DNA from: Cyanophora paradoxa
Taxonomy: Eukaryota > Glaucocystophyceae > Cyanophorales > Cyanophoraceae
Assembly: GCA_004431415.1 (NCBI GenBank)
Contig: QPMI01000581.1
Span: 1-64,000, forward strand
DNA: 64,000 bases
Direction: 5' to 3'
Part shown: positions 57,329 through 64,000 of the stretch, piece after piece
Numbering within the stretch: the stretch's first letter is position 1
How the letters are laid out: the number at the start of each line of letters is the position of its first letter
Made by a program: the position numbers and the translations under genes
Notes under the pieces: generated by a model
Seen by the model: only the letters and a program-made list of their open reading frames with translations
Told to the model about the DNA's origin: nothing
Databases searched by the model: none

Positions 57329-58714
57329 ATGCCAGCAACTGGAAGAATAGTTAGGAGAACCACTGACCAACTGCAAGGGAACCTACTGCCAATCACAGTT
57401 CCCAAGGAGGAAAAGGGGGAATCTCGAATTGTTAAAAAGTCTGAAATGAAAGAGCTTGTCCCTGTAGAGATCCCAGTTGCTATTGCAGTGAAAGAAACCA
57501 GCAAGATTGCCAAGAGATTCTATGATGTGAGAACTGGTTACAAAGGGCTTCAAGCTATGAGGGCTGAGTTACCTGATGAATCCTATAAGCAGTTGCAAGA
57601 GTTCTATAAAAAACAGGAAGTTGTTCAGATCAATGCACCTGCTATATCTAGGAAGAGAGATCCCATGGTTCCAATTAGGCAACCCCTTGATACCTATGTG
57701 ATTGATTTGCTCTTTTTCCCAGCTTATAAGAAACAAAACAATGGATATGATACATTTATGACTGCAATGGAATCAACACTAAGAACTGGGTATATTATAC
57801 CTATAAGAGATAAATCAGCTCTCACTACATTAGCTGCATTTAAACAGCTTGAAATGAGAGTGGCAAGACCCATAGTAAAAGTTCAATCAGATGCTGGGAG
57901 TGAGTTCCAAAATCGAATATTCCAGGAGTATTTATCTGGTAAATACATAGAACACCAAGTGAGTGGAACTGCTGACCACAGAAGCCAAGGTCGAATTGAA
58001 GCCTTCAACAAGCAGATTAAGAGACTGATCACAAACTACTGCATAGCTAATAACACAGCTAGATTCTTTGATGTGTTAGGTGATATTGAGTATAATTATA
58101 ATAATACAGTCCACTCAGCTACTAAGATGAAGCCAGTCGAAACTACAGAGGAGCATTATAGGTATATTGTGGGATTAGAAGATGAGAGATTCAAGAAATC
58201 AATAGCTTACCTTGATACCATGCAGCCTGGCATGTTTGTTAGAGTGAAAGTTGAGAAGAACCCCTTTGCTAAACAGGGTAACAATTGGTCTAGGATGGTT
58301 TACACTGTTGATAGTAGGGAAGGCTTTAAGTTTAAGCTAAGGAGTCCCACTGGTGAGATCATAGATAACAGGTTTGCTTTCCATGAGCTGTTGCCTGTGA
58401 ATGCAGTTGAGTATCTGGAAACCCCTACAGTGGATGCCTTGGAGCAAGCTAAAGAGGAAGCCAGAGTTGATGCTGCTATAAGGAGAGAGGGCATAGAAGC
58501 TGCTAATGAAGTCCCAGATAAGCCTCTGATAGAGGCTAGGAAGGAGAAGGCTGGGAAAGTTAGCAGGGAACTCAAAAAGCTCACCATAGCAGGCACACAG
58601 AAACTTTCAGAAGTGAATAGCCAGAGGTGGTATAATGACTTTCAGACTACTAAGGAGTCATATACAGCCCCTAAACCTCAGAGAACACTAAGAGAAAGGA
58701 CCAAAACTAGCTAG
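57329..58714 (+). CDS. Retroviral-like (rve) integrase, element B
   Basis: Intact, 461 residues. Triad in VIDLLFF, QSDAGSEF and GRIEAF with DX35E spacing; the SH3/chromo-like segment GMFVRVKVEKNPFAKQG and the conserved QKLSEVNSQRWY tail are present. It starts 3 bp after the polymerase stop, so both are probably on one transcript or the integrase uses a promoter inside the polymerase gene; in element C the gap is 185 bp. An intact integrase suggests B was recently mobile despite frame breaks elsewhere. Confidence 0.95.
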   Translation: MPATGRIVRRTTDQLQGNLLPITVPKEEKGESRIVKKSEMKELVPVEIPVAIAVKETSKIAKRFYDVRTGYKGLQAMRAELPDESYKQLQEFYKKQEVVQINAPAISRKRDPMVPIRQPLDTYVIDLLFFPAYKKQNNGYDTFMTAMESTLRTGYIIPIRDKSALTTLAAFKQLEMRVARPIVKVQSDAGSEFQNRIFQEYLSGKYIEHQVSGTADHRSQGRIEAFNKQIKRLITNYCIANNTARFFDVLGDIEYNYNNTVHSATKMKPVETTEEHYRYIVGLEDERFKKSIAYLDTMQPGMFVRVKVEKNPFAKQGNNWSRMVYTVDSREGFKFKLRSPTGEIIDNRFAFHELLPVNAVEYLETPTVDALEQAKEEARVDAAIRREGIEAANEVPDKPLIEARKEKAGKVSRELKKLTIAGTQKLSEVNSQRWYNDFQTTKESYTAPKPQRTLRERTKTS

Positions 58715-59057
58715 TTTGCTAGGCGAAAACTCGTTTTTTCCAAATATATGTATGACTGATATACATATATGCATATGATATACACATAGTCTTGTAGATC
58801 TTTTCAAGCGCTTCACAGCGATATGCAGAACGTTGCGGTTTGACAATCTGGTGATGCGATACAAGCGTTTGAAGATGCCGATAATCGATTTTTCGAAATT
58901 TCGGCAAGATTTCGGAATGATGCATCATAATGATGTAATAATGATGTATCATGAACCTATAACATATATATATCGCCGTGATCGTCATGATCTCCCGAGT
59001 CCGATGGTGTGTCATATATATCATATACATATACATTATCATGATGACGTCATGGTA

Positions 59058-59252
59058 ATCGATTACAGGTAATCGATTACATCCATGTAATCGATTACAT
59101 TTATATAGAGAAATTAGGTAATCGATTACAAATCGATTACATTTATATAGAGAAATAAGGTAATCGATTACAAATCGATTACATTTATATAGAGAAATAA
59201 GGTAATCGATTACAAATCGATTACATTTATCTAAAAAAATTAAGTAATCGAT
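59058..59252. repeat. Array of TAATCGATTA palindromes (element B)
   Basis: About eight TAATCGATTA sites, most in units of about 42 bp that also contain CATTTATATAGAGAAATAAG, lie between the integrase and the right TIR. The region 58715-59425 has no convincing gene; the open reverse frame over it is made of repeats. Just before it are ATATACATATATGCATATG and GATGACGTCATGG. Confidence 0.85.
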
Positions 59253-59425
59253 TACTTTTGCGTTAATATCACATATATACACATAAACCCAATACAAAAC
59301 ACTAAAACGCATGTATCTCTTCACCAACTCATCATCTGACAAAACAAAAAACAGATTCGGAATCCTCTTGACAAGACCTGCGTGACGATGTAAGTATCAT
59401 AGGCTCAATAATTCAGTCATTTATA

Positions 59426-60589
59426 AGCATCTCCCCTTCATTCCCCAATTATAATTTAAGTGGACTCAAGGTTGACTCATATTAATCGTAAAAGTAGTAA
59501 AAGTATATGGATTTTGTTACGAATTCAATGGGAGGGTTGACTAAGTGGGTTGAGTTGACTCAAATTTCACAGGAAATAACAATGAATCAGAGTATAAATG
59601 CATTTTTTGAATCAACTACACCAACTAACACTGAGAAAGTAGAAGATATCATATAGTATTACCATATATGGTTTGTCAGGCACTATAATATAGTTGTCAG
59701 GCACTTATATAGTATGTCAGGCATTGTCAGGCACCTTTTTAGAAAACTTTTCTATAATTCAAATTTCATTGTTGATCCAAACAATGATTTTGCCAAAATA
59801 AAATACTTTGTCAAAATCGATGGATTTAATGCCTGACAAATAAATGCTGCCTGAAAGATTTTAAATCACATTCCTAAGATCACATTTGAATCAACTACAC
59901 CAACTAACACTGAGATTTTAACAATGAATGAGGTCCTTACTGAATATGGTATGTGTGACAGGTGTGACAGGTCTATCCCGTGGATTTTCAAAATCAATTT
60001 CTCACTAGGACTTTCCTTGGGATGGACCTGTCACACCTGTCACACCTGTCACACCCAATTATTTCAAAAATCCTAAGGGTCCCCCCTTAGAATCATTAAA
60101 ACATGATAAAAACATATAAGTTTCATGTATAATTACGATTGAATTCAATAAGAGATCGATTTGTTTTATTTAACAAATGAATCTTTTATGGATCTTAATC
60201 GAGTTTAGCGATATATTTCCGATTAAATGAATTAAATTTAATTAAATTTAATCGAGAAAGTACATGAATATAATATCGATTAAATCAATTAACAAACAGA
60301 CCAATCACAAATAGTAAAATGCGGAGTTTTAACCAGAGGCAAGATCTAATTGAGATTCAGTTATATTATTCGGAAATATATACAGATTATCGATAGACTC
60401 AGTAAGACTAATCGGAAAATAAGAGAAATTTACGATAAAATATCGAAAAGAATACAAAATAAACGAAATAAATGAATATTCGATAAGATATACACAGATT
60501 AACGATTGATTGAAATAGAATATACGAGATATATCAACAAAATCAATTAAGATAAGCCGAGGGTTAAAACTCCGCATTTTACTATGTGT
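59426..60589. repeat. Right terminal inverted repeat of element B (complete)
   Basis: 1,164 bp, of which 59426-60460 match the left copy. The terminal module 60307-60589 (283 bp) starts with an inverted, one-mismatch copy of the end (AGTAAAATGCGGAGTTTTAA) and finishes at CTATGTGT. It holds GAGGCAAGATCTAATT and a GTTATATTATTCGGAAA box also found in element C. The hairpin copy is at 59935-60055. Confidence 0.92.
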
Positions 60590-62457
60590 GGGGTGAAATT
60601 GATGGGATTCCAACTGAGTTCCCACCAAGCAAACATGAACATATTTGGGATGAGATCAATGACCAACCAGAATTTGCAAAGGTGGAGCCTCTTGATAACT
60701 TGGGGGTTTCTCTTTACCAGACTTGTAATATCCCTGAAAGGATCTTTTTGAATGAACACTATGTTCATGTGAATGGGACACTTGCAAATTCAGCTATGAG
60801 AGGACCACTTCATATTAGGACATTACCAGGCTCTTTTGAAACCCCACCACCACCAGGAGCAACCATACCAAATATCTTTGTGTCAAGCTACATGGAGGCT
60901 GACATTCCCACAGATACATTCAGAGTCCCAACAGACCCAGCAACCTACCAAAATTACAACTCTGCTATACAGGTTCATGTAGCAGATGTAAGCAGCTTAG
61001 ATGGCTCAAGACCAATGATAGTTTTCAGTCGAGATAAGTATTCCTACATTCCCATAGTGGGAACTGCAAATGATAATTATGGAAGGGCAGAGCTTGCATG
61101 GATTAAAACAGATTATGGTGGGGTTCTGGAAGCCAATCAAAGAATGGCTGCAAAAAACATACACAATGAGAGCATTTCGAGAGTAGTCACAGAGGATTAC
61201 CTTCAAGCTCAGAACTACATAGATGAAACAGAACTAAATACAATCATTGCAGGTATAGGTATTGGTGTTACAGGCAATTACCTCCCTCTCACAGGTGGGA
61301 CTATTGATGGAACAGTAACAGCATGTAACTTCTTTGTCCATACTGAAAGCAATCAAACCTTTCCTGTGGTTCATCCAGGAGGTGAGTATGAGATACCTGA
61401 TGATCCAGCTATTATGCCCATTAAGATTGATCTCCCTTCTGATTATGTAGGAAGGGGTGAACTAAAGACCATCTCTTTCACAGGAGATTATAATGATCTC
61501 ATAAATAAACCTACTGCTGCAAATCTGCATCCTGTTGCATTTTCGGGTAGTTTCCTTGATCTAAATAATAGATCACACACCCACACAAAGGCAGAAATCA
61601 CAGATTTTGCACACACTCACACCAAATCACAAATTACAGATTTTGCACACTTCCACACAAGAGCAGATATCACAAATTTCGCTCACACTCATGTTAAATC
61701 AGAGATATTAGATCTCGGAAATGTTGCATATGTGGGTCACACCCATACCAAGGCAGAGATTACAGATCTTGGAAATGTTGCATATGTTGGTCACACCCAC
61801 ACAAAGGCAGAGATTACAGATTTTGCACACACTCATGATTGGAATACAGATATCTATAACAAACCTGCAATTTTCTCAGGAAACTACAATGATTTGACCA
61901 ATAGACCAACTCTTGATCCTTTCACAGCCACCACAATCAGAGCCAACAACACAATGTATGTAGGATCAGGTCAGATTGTAGAACCAGCAGGACCTATGTT
62001 TGAAGAAACATGGTTCTTCCACAATTCGCAGAATTACTTTGATAAAACCTTACTTGTTCGTGGAAATGCCTATGCAAGAAATTTCTATGCTATGAACCCC
62101 TCAAATAATGCGACCATCAGTCGATGTATTACAGAGGCAGATCTTTCCAGTCAACTCAATGCATATTTTAATGGGAAAATCCAAGCAGGAACGTATGTTT
62201 ACACTACTCCTTATCTTTGGGCAAATCCTGACCATAGGTTTAACCTCACTATTAATTTCAACAGCAGCTTTGCTAACCCTCCTATTGTAACAACTGGTAT
62301 ACAACACAATGAGACAGCCTACTACTATCGAATGTATGTTAGGCTTAAACAAGTTTACAGTAGCTATTTCACTTGTGAGCTTGACATAGTTCCATTAAGT
62401 TCTTTTGACAGACCAGGATTTCCAGTTACAATTCATTACATTGCTGTCGCAATTTAA
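60590..62457 (+). pseudogene. Giant fibre protein, element A, 3' part
   Basis: Open to the natural stop: GEIDGIPTEFPPSKHEH, the ANQRMAAKNIHNE module, HTHTKAEITDFAHTH repeats and the H-lectin-like tip ending HYIAVAI. No frameshift in 620 codons. It lacks its own start because element B separates it from 4967-6900. It is almost identical to the element B fibre gene (13522-15400), indicating recent common origin or gene conversion. Confidence 0.8.
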
Positions 62458-62476
62458 CTATTTCGTAATTATAAAG

Positions 62477-62872
62477 ATGACCTCTCTATTAGAAATCCCA
62501 AACTATGAACTTGCAGCCAAATCACTTCATAGCACCTCTCATGGAGTAGTTGATTCAACACCTGGGTATATTTGCACTGAAACTTCAAGTAATACCTCTT
62601 TCACAGAGAATAATATACTCAGAGTCAAAGAAATTCGATGTGATCGAAATGGAGGCAAGATAAGAACCACAGGAATTATTATCTCGAATAAAAATCAAGT
62701 TCAAGCAGGTCAAGTAGTCCCAGATTCAGCAGTGTATGATAATGTGGGTGGATTCACCACAGCAAAGATAGTAACTTTCGATAACACAATAAATAATTCG
62801 GCTCTTGTTGTCAAGAGTGGAGGAGCATACATTGGAGATGGGGCAAATGTTGCAGGGACTGTAACAGCGAAA
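62477..62872 (+). pseudogene. Fibre/head family protein, element A (3' truncated)
   Basis: Begins MTSLLEIPNYE after ATTATAAAG and matches 12432-13502 through VKSGGAYIGDGANVAGTVTA, about 130 codons. At about 62872 it enters an A-run followed by unrelated C-rich sequence, so the C1q-like head is missing. The frame runs on by chance to 63052. Confidence 0.8.
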
Positions 62873-63257
62873 AAAAATGAGAGTACCCCCATCGGGGTGG
62901 GCCCGCCCTCTTTGCCACCCTCAACCCCCAAACCCACCCCTCACTCACCCACTCCAGCGCCTTCCCAGCCCTCATTCTTTCCCACTCTCTCGCTACGTCT
63001 ACCGCCCTTCTCTCCCTCTGGTCTACCTCCCCTTCCATCCAGCAACCACTAGGTAGTATCTAGTGTCTAGGTCGATCGATATTGCAAAACGATATAGCAG
63101 TGAATTGAGGCGGGCCCCCAAACGCGCCGGTCTTTGAATCACCAACGGGTCACCGCAATTGAGGTTTCTCTTATTTTGTCATAAAGAGATCCCTTTCCAA
63201 TATTGCTATGTGAAGTTGCGTTTGGAACAAGCAAAAAAATTGTGATATATACTTCCA
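62873..63257. other. Element A / host-like DNA junction and non-coding C-rich tract
   Basis: Composition changes abruptly at about 62872. 62880-63050 is C-rich and low in complexity, with a short CCCCATCGGGG hairpin near 62889 and GGGCCCGCCC. 63051-63257 is mixed sequence with no recognised gene. It could be host DNA or the edge of another transposon. Confidence 0.5.
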
Positions 63258-63923
63258 ATGGACGTTACCCAGAATAATGCAGCGACTCGGCGCTTCCGGT
63301 TGGCCAGAATCAAAGACCAGATCGAAGCGCTCGCGATATCATTGTATAATCGACGCGTCATACATTGGGCCTTCAAAAATAAATTGATTAGAATTTCAGC
63401 ACAAGGCTCGAGAACACGTTTTGCAACGTTGGAAAAGTACGCTTCACTCTTGAACGAACTTGCAAGACTTCCTAGGTCAGCGCGTCCTGTGTCAGGTCGT
63501 CGACTAGAGCTAGCGATTGCTGAGGGCCAGGCCGACATTGTTCGAGGGTTCTCAGAATTACCTGAGGTTGACGGTGGAGATGATGTTCAAATCAATGACA
63601 GCAATACGACTACAGCGCTTGACGGGCGATATGCGGAGTGGAAATACCAATTGCCTCGCGGTTCTGGCCGCGTAACCTCGATGCAAGCCCGATTTGAGAA
63701 CAACGAACTTTTCAAACAGAACGCAATAGCATTCGTTAGCGCCCAGGTAAATCTTGCAGAGGCGGTAAGAATGGGCATTGCACTACAAATCTCTGGATTA
63801 GCGGTATACAGAAAGCCAGAGACTGATACAACAATTGCAATCATTATTGAGCATCGCCGTTTCGATCGCATCGAGCCAGGGCAAGCATCGAGACTGCTCT
63901 GCGCTCACAGCTGGAAGAACTAG
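63258..63923 (+). CDS. Hypothetical protein, host-like region (221 aa)
   Basis: A complete open frame, MDVTQNNAATRRFRLARIKD to HSWKN, in sequence with higher GC and different codon use from the elements. It is rich in Arg, Ala and Leu and looks helical; no signal peptide, membrane segment or known motif is visible. It could be a host gene, one exon, or part of another mobile element. The start choice is simply the first ATG. The 77 bases after the stop hold nothing recognised. Confidence 0.35.
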   Translation: MDVTQNNAATRRFRLARIKDQIEALAISLYNRRVIHWAFKNKLIRISAQGSRTRFATLEKYASLLNELARLPRSARPVSGRRLELAIAEGQADIVRGFSELPEVDGGDDVQINDSNTTTALDGRYAEWKYQLPRGSGRVTSMQARFENNELFKQNAIAFVSAQVNLAEAVRMGIALQISGLAVYRKPETDTTIAIIIEHRRFDRIEPGQASRLLCAHSWKN

Positions 63924-64000
63924 ACATTCTTGCGACAGAGAAAAGCAGGGATTCCTCAGTTTTCGACACATGGATACATCTGGTCTTTAAAACTGTGCGA

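Larger units (their letters stand above)
6900..60589. mobile_element. Element B (Polinton-like, about 28 kb without its insert)
   Basis: Bounded by inverted repeats at 6900-7934 and 59426-60589 and interrupted by element C (21501-46814). The right end finishes CTATGTGT, followed by GGGGTG, the sequence found at 6358-6363 in the uninterrupted target of the fibre gene of element A. The left terminus has lost about 129 bp, so no second target duplicate remains. It encodes polymerase, integrase, primase-helicase, ATPase, MCP, two candidate minor capsid proteins, lipase, fibre and head genes, AdoMetDC and two extra nucleases. CpG looks sparse compared with element C. Confidence 0.9.
60590..62872. 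mobile_element. Element A, right part (truncated at host-like DNA)
   Basis: It resumes the fibre gene at the GGGGTG target and runs through the fibre 3' end into the next head gene, then breaks at about 62872. Its first ~510 bp repeat 6358-6870 base for base in length, so fibre sequence is present on both sides of B well beyond a 6-bp duplication. Confidence 0.8.

Noticed and set aside
58719-59342. Open reverse frame of 207 codons
   Set aside because: It is built from the TAATCGATTA repeat array and gives monotonous YLISLYKCNRF repeats; no promoter or homologue.
62710-63052. Pro-rich extension of the truncated head gene and reverse frames over the C-rich tract
   Set aside because: Frame stays open by chance through C-rich sequence after the junction; not a fusion gene that can be supported.
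1-64000. tRNA or rRNA genes
   Set aside because: No cloverleaf-like or rRNA-like sequence was noticed by eye on either strand.

Overview
The window is a stack of three nested Polinton/Maverick-type elements (large integrating virus-like DNA elements of eukaryotes) plus about 1.1 kb of apparent host DNA at the right end. The evidence is a full Polinton-style gene set: double-jelly-roll-type major capsid protein (MCP), A32/FtsK-like packaging ATPase, D5-like primase-helicase, protein-primed family B DNA polymerase and an rve integrase with a DX35E triad. These genes lie between long terminal inverted repeats (TIRs), with 6-bp target duplications. Genes are intronless, closely packed, often overlapping, and read with standard stop codons. 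The host is a eukaryote, but its lineage cannot be decided from the short flank.

Layout. Element A (resident) is seen at both edges: 1-6900 (MCP, two candidate minor capsid genes, patatin lipase, first part of a giant fibre gene) and 60590-62872 (rest of the fibre gene and part of a C1q-like head protein), then a junction with host-like DNA. Element B (6900-60589) sits inside the fibre gene of A. From its left TIR it carries, leftward, an S-adenosylmethionine decarboxylase-like gene, a zinc-ribbon gene, four paralogous fibre/head genes (one followed by an HNH-AP2 homing endonuclease) and a giant fibre gene. Then come a patatin-discoidin lipase, two candidate minor capsid genes and the MCP gene. 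Element C (21501-46814, 25,314 bp) interrupts that MCP with a perfect GTGCTG target duplication. B resumes at 46821 with the end of the MCP, a nuclease gene, the ATPase, small genes, primase-helicase (reverse strand), RING protein, DNA polymerase, integrase and right TIR.

Element C is the best preserved. It has 740-bp TIRs, MCP, ATPase, five small genes, primase-helicase, polymerase, integrase, then the patatin-fibre-head-AdoMetDC block inverted relative to B. C lacks both candidate minor capsid genes, the RING gene and both homing-type nucleases of B. Its fibre 3' end and following genes look like recent recombination with a B-like element.

How the genes fit together: polymerase and primase-helicase replicate the linear element; integrase inserts it with 6-bp duplications; ATPase and MCP (plus the minor capsid candidates in A and B) would build and fill a capsid. 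The fibre, the C1q-like heads and the discoidin-bearing lipase look like a surface recognition and membrane-crossing kit. Recurring features that known families do not explain are an iteron-hairpin module repeated beside the helicase gene and near the termini, and TIRs whose terminal ~290 bp are themselves bounded by inverted copies of the element end. Most reading-frame breaks in A and B are single-base homopolymer length differences, so sequencing error is a live alternative to gene decay.
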